Notes under the pieces: generated by a model | What the model was told of the DNA's origin: nothing | Databases searched by the model: none | What the model saw: the letters and a program-made list of their open reading frames with translations, nothing else | Shown: in pieces, positions 30,568-41,177 of the stretch | How positions within the stretch are numbered: position 1 is the stretch's first letter | Layout: each line of letters starts with the position of its first letter | Assembly (NCBI GenBank): GCA_022822495.1 | Contig: JAJEBQ010000024.1 | Coordinates: forward strand, 1 to 64,000 | Source of the DNA: Paracoccaceae bacterium | GTDB taxonomy: Bacteria; Pseudomonadota; Alphaproteobacteria; Rhodobacterales; Rhodobacteraceae | Reading direction: 5' to 3' | DNA: 64,000 nucleotides | Position numbers and translations under genes: made by a program

Positions 30568-30905
30568 TCAATCTGGTATAGTTTTCATTTTTGACTACTA
30601 CAGTAAGGCTGAACTGCCATTTAGTTTATAGAGGCATCGTTTTGATACCCCGTTAAAGGGAAGATCTTCGGTTGTGAACTTTAATCTGGGGAACATGTGT
30701 TTTTGCAGCATGGGACTCAAGCCGAATTCAAATTTTTCAACCTCGCTTGCCAGACGATGCCTTCATTGTGGATCAAATGTTCTGATTTGGTGAGATCAAT
30801 TCGGTTTTCAAAATGTCATTAAATTTCGGAGAGGAACTTCCCGTATAAATTCAAATTAAATAATATTATATTATTACTTATAATGATATTTTGGAGAGTA
30901 ATAAT
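30568..30905 (+). promoter_or_regulatory. Intergenic region, with -10 element for hipB
   Basis: About 340 bp with no gene. Close to the hipB start is a very AT-rich tract with a consensus -10 (TATAAT at 30879-30884); I do not see a good -35. HipB operators are usually palindromes in this position; TAATATTATATTATTA at 30861-30876 is a weak candidate. Confidence 0.4.
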
Positions 30906-31215
30906 ATGGCATCACTTATTACAACAGCAAAAGCCCAAAAGAGGATTGCAGCAAATGTCCGTGCTCAACGACTGCAGATAGACCTTACACAAGAGGGTCT
31001 AGCTCGACGCTCGGGTGTGCCTTTACCAACGTTACGCAAGTTTGAGCAAAAGGGTTCCATATCTCTGGATATCATTCCTCAAGCCCCAAATGGTACTTGG
31101 AGGGCTGGAAGATATCCTGAATGCTACGAAAAGCAAGGATCCGGTTTTTTTGTCAATTGATGAGGTGTTAGATGCCGATAGCAAACTCACCCGCAAAAGA
31201 GGAAAACTGAAATGA
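30906..31215 (+). pseudogene. hipB: HipB-like XRE-family antitoxin, frameshifted
   Basis: ATG 30906 (GGAGAG 7 nt upstream) starts an HTH_3/XRE protein (RAQRLQIDLTQEGLARRSGV, PLPTLRKFEQKGSISLD). The reading then falls out of frame and stops at 31160. The correct continuation, FLKPQMVLGGLEDILNATKS, then IDEVLDADSK, is in the next frame, ending at the TGA 31213-31215, so a frameshift lies near 31065-31080. The original 4-nt ATGA overlap with hipA is preserved. HTH remains intact, so a truncated repressor could still be made. Confidence 0.75.
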
Positions 31216-32434
31216 ACGCATTCAAATCAGTCAAGGAAGTCAAGGTTGGTATCAATTTTTGTAATGATATTGCCCCGTAGGGCGTTTGACCGTTCAAAAA
31301 CGAAAGATCTATTTTGAGTATGATCAAACCTTCATCAAGGATGGACTCGAAATACCCCCGCTACACTTACCCTAAAACAGGTGTAAGCAGTTTTGATTAT
31401 CACTTGTTTGAAGGCCTTTCAGGTGTTTTTAATGACAGTCTGCCTGATGGTTGGAGGCGTTTACGCTTGGGCCGTTTTGTCCGCTCTTCTGGTATGTTGC
31501 CTGCACAAATATAGCCACTTGACCGTCTGGTTTATGTTGGGGCGTATGCGCTTTCGTATATGAACCTGATTACGGCTCAGATGATTAAATGATGACATGA
31601 ATTCTGAATAGTCTTGCTACGAATGTAAAAGAAGTTTTGGACGGTACACCTGATGATACACTGATGGAATTGATTGCTCTAAACGGTTCTTCAGCAGGAG
31701 CCTGATCTAAAACACTGATAAGGGTTAGTAATAATCAAGATCGTATAATTCATTGTTTCCAGAAATTGCCAAAAGGATATTCTCCATTGATGGTAAAGTT
31801 TTCCAATAGCCAAGACGGACGAGATACAGGTGCAATAGAGTATGTTTGTGTATTGATGGCGAGGGAGGTTGGTCTTTCAATGCCTGATGGACATCTCTTC
31901 ACAGCGCAAAACGGAGCAGGTTACTTTGCCATTAAGCGCTTTGATCGCAATGGCAATAAACGATATCACATGCATTCAGCTTGCGGTTTACGACACTCGG
32001 ATTTTCGTACACCGATGCTGAACTATGAAAATTTGATAGCTCTAACGGAGATGCTGACATGAGATTTGCGTGAGATTGAAAATTTGTACAAACTTGCTGT
32101 TTTAAACGGCCGGCACATAATCGTGATGATCATGCAAAGGATTTCAGTTTTCTGATGGGGCATAACGTACAATGGAAATTGTCACCAGCTTATGACCTTG
32201 CATTTTCTTCTGGGGTGGGCAACGAACAGTGCGCAATGGTAATGAGTGAGGGGAGCAATCCTGACGCGGAGAATCTATTAAAGCTTGCGGAAGAGGTAAA
32301 GATAAAAAAAGATCACACGATTGAAATCATGGAGGTGACAAGGGCCAATCCTGGCCAAACGGCCTGTACTTGCAAAACAGTATGGTGTTAGGGATGCAAA
32401 CATTAAGCTCATTCAGAAAAAGTTAAATGGATAA
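31212..32434 (+). pseudogene. hipA: HipA-like kinase toxin, multiply disrupted
   Basis: HipA toxins are Ser/Thr kinases causing persistence by phosphorylating glutamyl-tRNA synthetase. Fragments in order but in different frames are: the start MNAFKSVKEVKVGINF; RKIYFEYDQTFIKDGLE near 31297; KTGVSSFDYHLFEGLSGVFN, DSLPDGW near 31377; DTGAIEYVCVLMAREVGLSM and GAGYFAIKRFDRNGNKRYHM (31766-32062, kinase ATP-binding part); the DDHAKDFSF region near 32128; WKLSPAYDLAFSSG near 32173; and DANIKLIQKKLNG ending at the TAA 32432. At least four frameshifts or stops interrupt it. The gene is dead but the order of blocks is complete. Confidence 0.85.
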
Positions 32435-32563
32435 ACAGGATAAGTCCTGAACGTTAACCTTTACATTTTGAAGTTTATAGGATAGATTGAACCAAAAGAA
32501 AAATTTAACCTTACCAGGAAAAATATAACAAGTCCTGGAATAAGACCGTTGGGCAGTACATAT

Positions 32564-33067
32564 ATGGCAGTGTTTTTAGCCGGAGATCGTTCCGGGGCAT
32601 CCCACCCACTAAGTTATTTGGAATCGTTGGCAATAGCCAAGGAGTGGAGTTTTAACAGGATAGATGAGGATGTGATTATTTTGCGGGTCGAAAGCTCCTG
32701 GAGGATACTTTCGATCATAGTCTCTTTGTCTCATGTTGAAGAAACAATCAAACTCACATGCAGTTTTGATCTTAACCCCAGAAATGGCATGGAATTGGGG
32801 TTGCTTCAACTCATCAATCAAATTAATCGAAAATCTACGGGTGGAGCCTTTACAATTGATCAAAAGAAGGGCAGGGTAGTTTACCTTGACAGGATAATGC
32901 TCAATGGTACAAACGAAAAAAACTGGAAACGACTTAATGTCATCCTAACCACGGCCGTTCATAATTGTGAAAAATATTACCCTTCATTTCAATTGGTTAA
33001 CTTTGGCAAATCACACCCCCAGGAAGCACTTGATATTGTCATGGCAGATGTCATGGGAACTGCATAA
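32564..33067 (+). CDS. YbjN domain-containing protein
   Basis: 167 residues matching the YbjN/COG5465 family of alphaproteobacteria: an alpha/beta fold with FNRIDEDVIILRVES, the FDLNPRNGMELGLLQLINQI block and NCEKYYPSFQLVNFG. The fold is related to type III secretion chaperones; the function is unknown, although E. coli YbjN influences stress and motility. The start was set at ATG 32564 rather than TTG 32549. It is 18 nt upstream of proC; ybjN-proC adjacency is common in the class. Confidence 0.85.
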   Translation: MAVFLAGDRSGASHPLSYLESLAIAKEWSFNRIDEDVIILRVESSWRILSIIVSLSHVEETIKLTCSFDLNPRNGMELGLLQLINQINRKSTGGAFTIDQKKGRVVYLDRIMLNGTNEKNWKRLNVILTTAVHNCEKYYPSFQLVNFGKSHPQEALDIVMADVMGTA

Positions 33068-33085
33068 TACAGAAGGAATGGCTTC

Positions 33086-33895
33086 ATGGATATAAAGTCG
33101 ATTCTTTTGGTTGGTTGTGGAAAGATGGGGTCAGCTCTTCTCGGGGGATGGCTTGATGCGGGTATGAACAAGGCATCAATAAAGGTTGTGGAACCTTTCC
33201 CGAGTGAATGGGTGAAGTCTTTGAAGATTAACCTGAATAAACGTTTGGGCGAGGAAGTTCCCGAATTTTGTGTCATGGCTGTCAAGCCCCAATTGATCGA
33301 CAAAGCCCTAAATCAAGTTGTTCAATTAGGCAATAGAGAGACTATTTTTGTCTCCATAGTTGCAGGCACAAGATTTCAAAAATTCGAAAGTGTATTGGGT
33401 CATAAAACGCCGGTCGTACGAGCTATGCCAAACACACCAGCGGCCATAGGTAAAGGTATTTCAGCTCTGGTTGGCAACCACAATGTAAATTCCAGGCATC
33501 TGAAGCAGGCAGAAATCCTGTTGTCAGCTGTAGGTGATACCGTCCTGTTGGAAAGGGAAGAACTACTGGATGTGGTAACAGGTGTTTCAGGTTCAGGGCC
33601 AGCTTATGTGTTCAATTTGATTGAAACCATGACAAAGGTTGCCATATTGGAGGGGTTGTCCAAGGAAGTGGCTGAACAATTGGTCATATCAACCATAATC
33701 GGGGCCGGCGAACTAGCACGGCTATCAGATGAATCGCCGGCAATATTGCGACAAAACGTGACCTCACCGAAGGGGACAACTGAAGCTGCCCTCCACTTTC
33801 TGATGGACAGTGAGAAGGGGTTGGAAAACCTTATGGAGCGTACGATCAAGGCGGCGGTCAAGAGAAGTAAAGAGTTGGGACAGGGTAATGAATGA
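33086..33895 (+). CDS. proC: Pyrroline-5-carboxylate reductase
   Basis: Last step of proline synthesis, NAD(P)H-dependent reduction of pyrroline-5-carboxylate. 269 residues; Rossmann motif LVGCGKMGSALLGG, the VRAMPNTPAAIGKGIS block, and the signature GVSGSGPAYVFNLIETM with NVTSPKGTTEAALHFL. All are intact and length is typical. The end overlaps the csaA start by 8 nt. Confidence 0.96.
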   Translation: MDIKSILLVGCGKMGSALLGGWLDAGMNKASIKVVEPFPSEWVKSLKINLNKRLGEEVPEFCVMAVKPQLIDKALNQVVQLGNRETIFVSIVAGTRFQKFESVLGHKTPVVRAMPNTPAAIGKGISALVGNHNVNSRHLKQAEILLSAVGDTVLLEREELLDVVTGVSGSGPAYVFNLIETMTKVAILEGLSKEVAEQLVISTIIGAGELARLSDESPAILRQNVTSPKGTTEAALHFLMDSEKGLENLMERTIKAAVKRSKELGQGNE

Positions 33896-34226
33896 GTTGA
33901 CATTTGATGATTTTTTGAAAGTTGATATTAGGGTAGGACAAATAGTCAGGGCCGAACCCTACCCCGAAGCTCGCAAACCAGCCTATAAACTATGGGTGAA
34001 TTTGGGAGATAAAATAGGTCAAAAAAAGAGTTCAGCCCAAATAACAGCAAATTATAACCTTGACGATCTTGTCGGCAGGAAGGTTCTGGCCGTAGTCAAC
34101 TTTCCACCAAGGCAGATTGGCAAGTTCATGTCTGAAATCCTCATCCTTGGGGTCCCGGATGAAAATAATGAAGTTGTTCTGATAACACCTGACAAGGATG
34201 TGGAAAATGGAGGGAGATTGTATTAA
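33888..34226 (+). CDS. csaA: CsaA-type tRNA-binding protein
   Basis: A 112-residue stand-alone tRNA-binding OB-fold domain (EMAP/CsaA). The family pattern FDDFLKVDIRVGQIVRAEPY, ARKPAYKLWVNLG, KKSSAQIT, and FPPRQIGKFMSEILILGVPD is complete. CsaA proteins bind tRNA and show chaperone-like activity. A longer frame runs back to 33810 inside proC; ATG 33888 gives the normal start, MNELTFDDFLKVDIRVG. It is coupled to proC (8-nt overlap) and to the following dehydrogenase (TAATG). Confidence 0.92.
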   Translation: MNELTFDDFLKVDIRVGQIVRAEPYPEARKPAYKLWVNLGDKIGQKKSSAQITANYNLDDLVGRKVLAVVNFPPRQIGKFMSEILILGVPDENNEVVLITPDKDVENGGRLY

Positions 34227-35194
34227 TGACCAAATCCAAAGTGATGTTTTCAAGAATTCTACCCGAAAAGGTGATGGCTGAAGCCGACGGCCTTTTTGAA
34301 CTCACTATAAGAGGTAACGCCATTCCAATGACAGCAGGGGAAGCACAAGAGAGTCTGGTGGATTATGATGCTGTAGTTCCTACCTTGGGGGATGATTTCA
34401 ACGCCGAGGTATTTTCTTCCGTCAAGGATCCAAAGTGTAGAATTCTGGCCAACTTTGGGGCAGGCTATAACCATATTGATGTCGAAGCCGCTTTGAAGGC
34501 AGGTATTATCGTTACGAACACGCCAGGGGCTGTGACTGATGCCACTGCTGATATTGCCTTGGCCCTCATCCTCATGACAGCTCGTCGGACAGTCGAAGGG
34601 GACAGGATTGTCAGGGGCAACCAATGGACCGGTTGGAAACCTACCGAAATGCTTGGTGCTCATGTCACTGGTCAAACCCTTGGCATCATAGGTATGGGAA
34701 GAATTGGAAAGGCGATAGCCAAAAGATGTCATCATGGTTTTGGTATGAAGGTTATATTCCATAACCGTTCAAAGGTTTCTGATACGGGCGTGCCTGCCAC
34801 ACAATTGAATTCAGCAGAAGAGGTGGTTGCCCAAGCAAATTTTGTGGTTGTTGCCGTTCGAGGTGGGCCTGAATCCTATCACCTGGTTGATCAAGAACTG
34901 CTTGGTGTCATGCGCAAGGACGGTATATTAATCAATATTTCCAGGGGTGATGTGGTTGATGAAAACGCATTGATAGAAGCCCTGTCAACACATCAAATTG
35001 CTGGCGCCGGCCTGGATGTATATGAATTTGAACCTGAAGTTCCCGACGAGTTTAAGGCCATGGAGAATGTCGTGTTACTCCCCCACCTTGGAACTTCGGT
35101 GCTTGCAGTGAGGGAAGATATGGGAATGATGGTTATCGACAACCTCAAGGGGTATTTTGCCGACCAAAATCCTCCCAATCAAGTGGTTTCGTAA
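34226..35194 (+). CDS. D-isomer-specific 2-hydroxyacid dehydrogenase (D-glycerate dehydrogenase type)
   Basis: 322 residues. The NAD-binding motif is LGIIGMGRIGKAIAKR near residue 155; catalytic Arg is in VVAVRGGPESYHLVD, Glu in LDVYEFEPEVP, and His in VVLLPHLGT. The family includes glyoxylate/hydroxypyruvate reductases. The loop around the Arg reads RGGPES instead of the more usual LTPET, which may affect specificity. The start overlaps the csaA stop by one base, giving a ybjN-proC-csaA-dehydrogenase operon. It is convergent with carB, with only 9 nt between stops. Confidence 0.9.
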   Translation: MTKSKVMFSRILPEKVMAEADGLFELTIRGNAIPMTAGEAQESLVDYDAVVPTLGDDFNAEVFSSVKDPKCRILANFGAGYNHIDVEAALKAGIIVTNTPGAVTDATADIALALILMTARRTVEGDRIVRGNQWTGWKPTEMLGAHVTGQTLGIIGMGRIGKAIAKRCHHGFGMKVIFHNRSKVSDTGVPATQLNSAEEVVAQANFVVVAVRGGPESYHLVDQELLGVMRKDGILINISRGDVVDENALIEALSTHQIAGAGLDVYEFEPEVPDEFKAMENVVLLPHLGTSVLAVREDMGMMVIDNLKGYFADQNPPNQVVS

Positions 35195-35203
35195 TTTTGT
35201 CTT

Positions 35204-38200
35204 TTAGCAAAAACCCTGGATAGGACGGACATCCATCTCACTATGCTTATAAGCCTGCAAGGCCAGTGAGAGTGAGTATGAAGCCGAAGCAGTCGTATAA
35301 TAGGGGATGCCATCAGCAATTGCTTCGGTTCTGATAGTCTTGCTATCCTTGATGGTTCTGATGCTGTCAGTGGTATTCATGATCAAAACAATTTGTTCGT
35401 CCTTGATAAGATCAATAATATTGGGTTTCCCCTCATAAACTTTCTTGACCCTTTCACATTCAATGCCATTGGCCTCAAAGAACGCTGAAGTACCTTTGGT
35501 CGCAATTACGGAATAGCCAAGTTCTAGCAAGTTTCGAGCTGTTTGGAGAAACAGGTCGGTTTTATCCGAGTCCTTGATGGATATAAACACCTTGCCAGTC
35601 GAATTAATGCTATTTCCAGCACTCAATTGCGCCTTGAAATAAGCACTTTCAAAATCGTTATCCAACCCCATGACCTCACCTGTGGATTTCATTTCTGGTC
35701 CCAAGAGGCCATCCACTCCTGGAAATCGTTTAAATGGGAATACAGCTTCCTTTACAGCGATCAGCTCATTTTCTTTTTGATCCAAATCGAAAGTGGACAA
35801 TTTTTCGCCCGCCATGACTCTAGACGCAATGGAGGCTATAGGCTGTCCTTTGACCTTGGCCACAAAGGGAACTGTTCGCGAAGCGCGCGGGTTGACTTCA
35901 AGTATGTAGACATTTTCTCCCTGAACAGCATATTGAACGTTCATCAACCCTTTTACATCAAGGGCAAAAGCCAGGCGTTCGGTTTGCGTTTTAAGTTCGT
36001 CAATGGTTTTTTTATCCAATGTATGTGGCGGCAGGGAACAGGCACTATCCCCGGAGTGAATACCAGCAAATTCAATATGTTCCATGACACCAGCGACATA
36101 AACGGCTTCACCATCTGCGATAGCATCAACATCAACCTCAATGGCGTCGGGTAGAAACTTGTCGATCAAAACCGGATTCTTGCCGGAAGCTATAAGTGCC
36201 TGTTGCATATAGGCTTCGAGTTGCTCGGTACTGCCAACAATTTCCATTGCCCTCCCGCCCAGAACATAGGAGGGTCGAATAACCACAGGGTAACCAATAC
36301 CAATAGCAATATCGCGTGCTTCCTCCCGCCCAAAGGCGGTCCCATTATCCGGCTGTTTAAGATCCAATTCCTGCAGAAGGTTTTTGAACTGTTCCCTATC
36401 TTCTGCAGTGTCAATGGAATGCGGCGAAGTTCCCATGATCGGAAAATCCGCTTTCGCGAGATCGTTGGCGAGTTTCAAGGGAGTTTGACCACCCAATTGA
36501 ACGATTACCCCTGCAATTTTTCCCTTACGGGCTTCCTTGGTGAGGATTTCCAGGACATTTTCCAACCTTAAAGGTTCAAAATACAACCGATCTGACGTGT
36601 CATAATCGGTTGATACTGTTTCCGGGTTGCAGTTAATCATAATCGTTTCAAAACCTGCTTGACCCAAAGCCATACAGGCATGACAACAGCAATAGTCAAA
36701 TTCTATCCCTTGGCCGATACGGTTTGGTCCACCACCAAGGACAACAATTTTGGTATTATCTGTTGGCCAACTTTCACATTCTGGCTCGTGGAACGATTTT
36801 TCCTCATAACTTGAATAGAGGTAGGGTGTCTGTGAGTCGAATTCTGCTGCGCAGGTATCTATCCTTTTGAACACCGGATGAATGCCCAAACTGTGCCGCT
36901 GATTACGAACGGCCTCTTCATCAAGATCCAAGAGGTCGGCCATTCGGGCGTCTGAAAAACCCATCATTTTATAATTCCTGAAGGTGTACTCATCGCTTGG
37001 TAAACCGGCCCTTAGTAATTCCTTCTCGGCATCAATTATTTCTCTGATACGCCCAAGAAACCACGGGTCGTAATGGGTTATTTGCTGGATGTGATCATCC
37101 GTAAACCCATGGCGCATGGCTTGGGCAATGATGAGGAGGCGGTCGGGTGAAAATTTGGAGAGGGCAGAAACAATATCTTCTGTATCAGGATTACGGTTCT
37201 CTTCGGTTGCTGAAGTAACGCCAATGATATCGACCTCATCAAAGCCATTGAGTCCGATTTCTAATCCAGCCAGGGCTTTTTGAATGCTCTCATGGAAGGT
37301 GCGTCCTATGGCCATGACTTCACCTACGGATTTCATTGCGGTATTCAGTTCCGGCTTGGCGTCAGGAAATTTCTCAAAGGAGAAACGGGGTATCTTGGTT
37401 ACAACATAATCAATGGTTGGTTCAAATGAAGCCGGTGTTACACCTGTAATTTCATTATCCAACTCATCAAGCGTATAACCTACGGCCAATTTGGCAGCAA
37501 TCTTGGCAATTGGAAAACCAGTGGCCTTGGAAGCCAGTGCAGACGATCTGGATACCCTTGGGTTCATTTCAATAATGACCATTCGACCATTTTCTGGATT
37601 AATTGCCCACTGCACATTGGACCCACCCGTCTCAACACCGACTTCTCGTAAAACAGCGATCGAACCGTTACGCATTCTTTGGTATTCCTTGTCGGTGAGG
37701 GTCAGGGCAGGCGCTATGGTTACTGAATCTCCGGTGTGAACACCCATTGGGTCAACATTTTCGATGGAACAAACAATAATCGCATTGTCATTCCTGTCGC
37801 GAACAACCTCCATTTCATATTCTTTCCAACCCAAAAGGCTTTCATCTATCAAAATCTGATGTATTGGTGACGCGTTAAGTCCATTGGTACAGATATCTTC
37901 AAATTCTTTTTTGTTGTAAGCGATGCCGCCACCTGTTCCACCCAATGTAAACGCCGGACGAATGATGGCAGGCAGCCCAAGATCATCAAGCGCATGCATT
38001 GCCTCCTCGAAGCTGTTGGCAATACAGGATTTGGGGCTTTCCAAACCTATATGGTCCATAGCCAAACGAAAAAGGTTGCGATCTTCTGCCTTGTTAATAG
38101 CGTCTTGATTTGCTCCGATTAATTCGATGCCATGTTCCGCAAGTATACCTGAAGTATAGAGTTCTAGGGAAAGATTTAGAGCTGTTTGCCCCCCCATGGT

Positions 38201-38464
38201 CGGAAGTAGGGCATCAGGTTTTTCCTTGGCAATGATCTTGGTCAGGAACTCCTTGGTGAGGGGTTCGATGTAAGTAGCATCTGCCATCTCCGGATCGGTC
38301 ATGATTGTAGCCGGGTTTGAATTGACCAAAACGACTCGATATCCCTCTTCCTTGAGTGCCTTGCACGCTTGCGCGCCAGAATAGTCAAACTCACAAGCTT
38401 GACCAATAATGATGGGGCCAGCGCCAATGATCATAATCGTTGATAGGTCGGTTCTTTTCGGCAT
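35204..38464 (-). CDS. carB: Carbamoyl-phosphate synthase large subunit
   Basis: Makes carbamoyl phosphate from glutamine-derived ammonia, bicarbonate and two ATP, for arginine and pyrimidines. 1086 residues, typical. Two homologous ATP-grasp halves each begin with an ATP-site glycine motif ([20 protein letters not shown] near residue 13; [20 protein letters not shown] in the second), followed by oligomerisation and a C-terminal MGS-like allosteric domain ([20 protein letters not shown]). The small subunit carA is not adjacent. No upstream partner lies within 94 bp, so it is probably expressed alone. Confidence 0.97.
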   Translation of the reverse strand: MPKRTDLSTIMIIGAGPIIIGQACEFDYSGAQACKALKEEGYRVVLVNSNPATIMTDPEMADATYIEPLTKEFLTKIIAKEKPDALLPTMGGQTALNLSLELYTSGILAEHGIELIGANQDAINKAEDRNLFRLAMDHIGLESPKSCIANSFEEAMHALDDLGLPAIIRPAFTLGGTGGGIAYNKKEFEDICTNGLNASPIHQILIDESLLGWKEYEMEVVRDRNDNAIIVCSIENVDPMGVHTGDSVTIAPALTLTDKEYQRMRNGSIAVLREVGVETGGSNVQWAINPENGRMVIIEMNPRVSRSSALASKATGFPIAKIAAKLAVGYTLDELDNEITGVTPASFEPTIDYVVTKIPRFSFEKFPDAKPELNTAMKSVGEVMAIGRTFHESIQKALAGLEIGLNGFDEVDIIGVTSATEENRNPDTEDIVSALSKFSPDRLLIIAQAMRHGFTDDHIQQITHYDPWFLGRIREIIDAEKELLRAGLPSDEYTFRNYKMMGFSDARMADLLDLDEEAVRNQRHSLGIHPVFKRIDTCAAEFDSQTPYLYSSYEEKSFHEPECESWPTDNTKIVVLGGGPNRIGQGIEFDYCCCHACMALGQAGFETIMINCNPETVSTDYDTSDRLYFEPLRLENVLEILTKEARKGKIAGVIVQLGGQTPLKLANDLAKADFPIMGTSPHSIDTAEDREQFKNLLQELDLKQPDNGTAFGREEARDIAIGIGYPVVIRPSYVLGGRAMEIVGSTEQLEAYMQQALIASGKNPVLIDKFLPDAIEVDVDAIADGEAVYVAGVMEHIEFAGIHSGDSACSLPPHTLDKKTIDELKTQTERLAFALDVKGLMNVQYAVQGENVYILEVNPRASRTVPFVAKVKGQPIASIASRVMAGEKLSTFDLDQKENELIAVKEAVFPFKRFPGVDGLLGPEMKSTGEVMGLDNDFESAYFKAQLSAGNSINSTGKVFISIKDSDKTDLFLQTARNLLELGYSVIATKGTSAFFEANGIECERVKKVYEGKPNIIDLIKDEQIVLIMNTTDSIRTIKDSKTIRTEAIADGIPYYTTASASYSLSLALQAYKHSEMDVRPIQGFC

Positions 38465-38558
38465 AGGTGAAAACGGCAGTAAAATAAAAGTGACAACTGT
38501 GAGGTTTTTATTCCCAGGTTCATGCAGGATTTAATACTCAATGATGGAAATACCAAGA

Positions 38559-39755
38559 TTATTGGTAGAGGTAATTTCTGGTAATGGGCACAACATCGTT
38601 TTTTTTGCTAAGCTGGATTTGAAATACGACCAGGCCACCATGTCGGAATGACATTTCGCACATAACCAGGTAAAAGCGCCACATTCGGCAGAAACGGTCG
38701 TCATATATTTCCCTGATACGATTGATATTTTTCATGAACCTTTCGTACCAATGGGCGAGTGTTTCGGCATAATGCAGGCGAAGGAACTCGATGTCATTGA
38801 CCATCAAGCCTTCTTTTTCAATAGCCACCATGGTTTCTGAAAGGGCGGGTACATAGCCTCCGGGAAATATATATTTGGCCAACCATGGGTTGGTTCCCGA
38901 GGGAGGTGCAGATCTCCCAATTGTATGCACCAAAGCGACTCCATCATCTTTTAACAGCCTTCGAATCACTTGGAAATATTCTCGGTAATGAGGAACTCCA
39001 ACGTGCTCAAACATGCCCACAGAGACAATTCGGTCGAATTTATCTTTGACCTTGCGATAGTCCATCAAGGAGAAATCAATCCGGTCCGACAACTCTTCTT
39101 GACGGGCCCTCTGGTTTGAGATTCTGTGCTGTTCGGTTGACAAGGTAACTCCTTGTACGCGGGCACCGTAATCCTTAGCCAAAGTCAGGCCCAACCCGCC
39201 CCAGCCACTGCCAATATCAAGGATATTCATTTCTGGTTCAATCAGAAGTTTTTTAGCTATGTGGTTTTTCTTGTCAATCTGGGCCTCCTCAAGGGATTTA
39301 TCTGGGGAGGTAAAATAGGCGCAGCTGTATTGCTGGTCCTTATCCAGGAAAAGAACATACAACTCATCTGTCAGATCATAATGGTGTTGAATATTCTTTC
39401 TTGATCGCAATTGGTTATTGAACTGGGTAAAAATTCGGATACACCTCATTAAAAAGGCTGTTATCCGAGGTATGGGCGAGCTTTGCAAATTACCAATATT
39501 GATAAAAATTAATTCACCTAATCCTTTCAAATCATCTCCTTCAATGGTAAGCCCTTCATTCATGTAACTTTCACCAAAGGCTAAATGCGGATTCAAGCAC
39601 AAACTTCGCAAGGTTTTGTCATTATTTATTTTGATTTTTACAGGATCATCACTACCTTCGCCAACCATGAAGGTCTCTCCGCCCGGAAGTTCGACAGCAA
39701 GTTGACCTAATTTGATGGTTTTTCTGAGGAAAAAGCGGAACCACCTATTCCACAT
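38559..39755 (-). CDS. cfa: Cyclopropane-fatty-acyl-phospholipid synthase
   Basis: SAM-dependent methylation of unsaturated membrane lipid chains to cyclopropane rings, often for acid or stationary-phase tolerance. 398 residues. The SAM site MNILDIGSGWGGLGLTLAKD and the family blocks QQYSCAYFTSPDKSLEEAQI, VSVGMFEHVGVPHYREYFQV and KYIFPGGYVPALSE are present. ATG 39755 has AAGGAG 9 nt upstream, better than TTG 39764. The short N-domain before the methyltransferase core is normal for CfaB-type proteins. Confidence 0.94.
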   Translation of the reverse strand: MWNRWFRFFLRKTIKLGQLAVELPGGETFMVGEGSDDPVKIKINNDKTLRSLCLNPHLAFGESYMNEGLTIEGDDLKGLGELIFINIGNLQSSPIPRITAFLMRCIRIFTQFNNQLRSRKNIQHHYDLTDELYVLFLDKDQQYSCAYFTSPDKSLEEAQIDKKNHIAKKLLIEPEMNILDIGSGWGGLGLTLAKDYGARVQGVTLSTEQHRISNQRARQEELSDRIDFSLMDYRKVKDKFDRIVSVGMFEHVGVPHYREYFQVIRRLLKDDGVALVHTIGRSAPPSGTNPWLAKYIFPGGYVPALSETMVAIEKEGLMVNDIEFLRLHYAETLAHWYERFMKNINRIREIYDDRFCRMWRFYLVMCEMSFRHGGLVVFQIQLSKKNDVVPITRNYLYQ

Positions 39756-40240
39756 ATTTAACAATCTCCTTTAATCATTTTCACTCATTTGAGTGGCCAT
39801 GGTATACAAATCTCAACACCAGTTTCCATTTTTGGCACCTCCAATTATCAATTATTATAAAAATTTCCAACCATTGAAAGACTGAAGAAGTTAATATTGT
39901 CTTCGGAAAATCCTAACTTGCAAAATTAATCTCCTACCTTCAGGTAGGAGTGATCAGGGCCATTTTTTGGGTTGAACAAATTGATCAATAGTATATTGTG
40001 ATAAACCAACTGAAACTAAGTGTGAAAATTCACCATTTCGTTCCTGATTCAAGCATTCATTGGTGGATTTTTCATTTTGTTCACTTAAGAAAAAAGTATC
40101 CTATGGTAAAAGCTGGCGAATCAATTGCTTTCGGACCACCCCTCCTTCGGGCTTCACGAGTTGAAGGTTTTCTGGTGTGATGAAATTTAACATAGAAGCA
40201 GTTTTTTGCTTTTCATAAGTTTGAATCTTCCTTTTAATCC
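39756..40240. other. Intergenic region with a perfect hairpin
   Basis: About 485 bp between divergent cfa and the SDR gene. It holds a perfect 8-bp hairpin, CTCCTACC-TTCA-GGTAGGAG, at 39931-39950. It has no immediate T-run and could be a regulatory RNA structure, a repeat or a terminator for a lost gene. No open frame is convincing. Confidence 0.45.
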
Positions 40241-41089
40241 ATGCAGCCGACATACGGTAATTCAAAATTTTTAGATGGGCGAGTAGCCTTTATAACGGGT
40301 GGTTTGACTGGTCAGGGGTTGGCCATAGCCAAATTGTTGGCCCATCATGGTGCCAATGTGGTTGCCGGCTCGTACTCAAGGGAGAATTTGAGAAGTCAAG
40401 ATGATGCCTCTCATTATCCGAGCCAATCCGAAATTGCAGAAGTAAAAAACTCCCTGTCCAGTTTTGGAACACAGGTCATCGCTTCCCATTTGGATGTTAG
40501 AGATCAGGTGCAAATTGATCAGATCGTTGCACGTGTCATCAAGCAATTTGGCAAAATTGATATCCTCGTTAATGCTGCAGGTATTACCGTTGAGCAGGGG
40601 GTTTGTGGTCATTCTGATGAACTGTGGGAAAAAGTTATTGACACCAATCTAACGGGATCCTTTAAAACCATTAGAGCATGTTTGCCGTTGATGATTGCCA
40701 ATTATTGGGGAAGGATTATCAATCTTGGTTCTACAGCCGCTTCAGTTGGCTGGGCTGAAAATCCTGCCTATTGTGCCTCCAAGGCAGGCCTTCTGGGGCT
40801 AACCAGATGTGTGGCTCTGGAAGGAGCTCCACATAATGTTTCCTGTGTAATGATCTCTCCCACATGGGTTGATACAGAATTAATGCGACAGAATATATCT
40901 CAAATTGCTGAGAAAGATGAAAGCGGCAAAGGGGCAGATGTTATCAAGCAGGAAATTATGGTGAATAATCCACAAGGAAGGATAATTCAGCCAAATGAGG
41001 TGGCATCGCTGGTTGTTCATCTTTGTCGAGACGAATCATTGGGAATAACAGGTGAAAATATTCAGGTAACAGGCGGGGCACTCTGGTGA
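40241..41089 (+). CDS. SDR family NAD(P)-dependent oxidoreductase
   Basis: 282 residues. TGGLTGQG at 19-26 is the dinucleotide site; NAAG is at 111-114; the catalytic tetrad is Asn136, Ser164, Tyr177 and Lys181 (YCASK). An insertion after the second strand (residues about 45-63, NLRSQDDASHYPSQSE) is longer than in the average SDR. It is the first of seven genes in the same direction, ahead of a betaine-type ABC importer and an acetone-carboxylase-like enzyme, with gaps of 49-88 nt between most. I infer that it oxidises an alcohol to the ketone that the carboxylase uses; the substrate is not known. Confidence 0.85.
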   Translation: MQPTYGNSKFLDGRVAFITGGLTGQGLAIAKLLAHHGANVVAGSYSRENLRSQDDASHYPSQSEIAEVKNSLSSFGTQVIASHLDVRDQVQIDQIVARVIKQFGKIDILVNAAGITVEQGVCGHSDELWEKVIDTNLTGSFKTIRACLPLMIANYWGRIINLGSTAASVGWAENPAYCASKAGLLGLTRCVALEGAPHNVSCVMISPTWVDTELMRQNISQIAEKDESGKGADVIKQEIMVNNPQGRIIQPNEVASLVVHLCRDESLGITGENIQVTGGALW

Positions 41090-41177
41090 CTGAATCAAGT
41101 CAGAAAATTATTACTATTTTTGTTAATTTGATGTAAATAGCTGAAAACTTATTGAAATTTTGAATAAAGAGGTTGTG

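Noticed and set aside
39998..40180. 60-codon ORF in the cfa-SDR gap
   Set aside because: No ribosome-binding site, no recognisable domain and unremarkable composition; probably chance.
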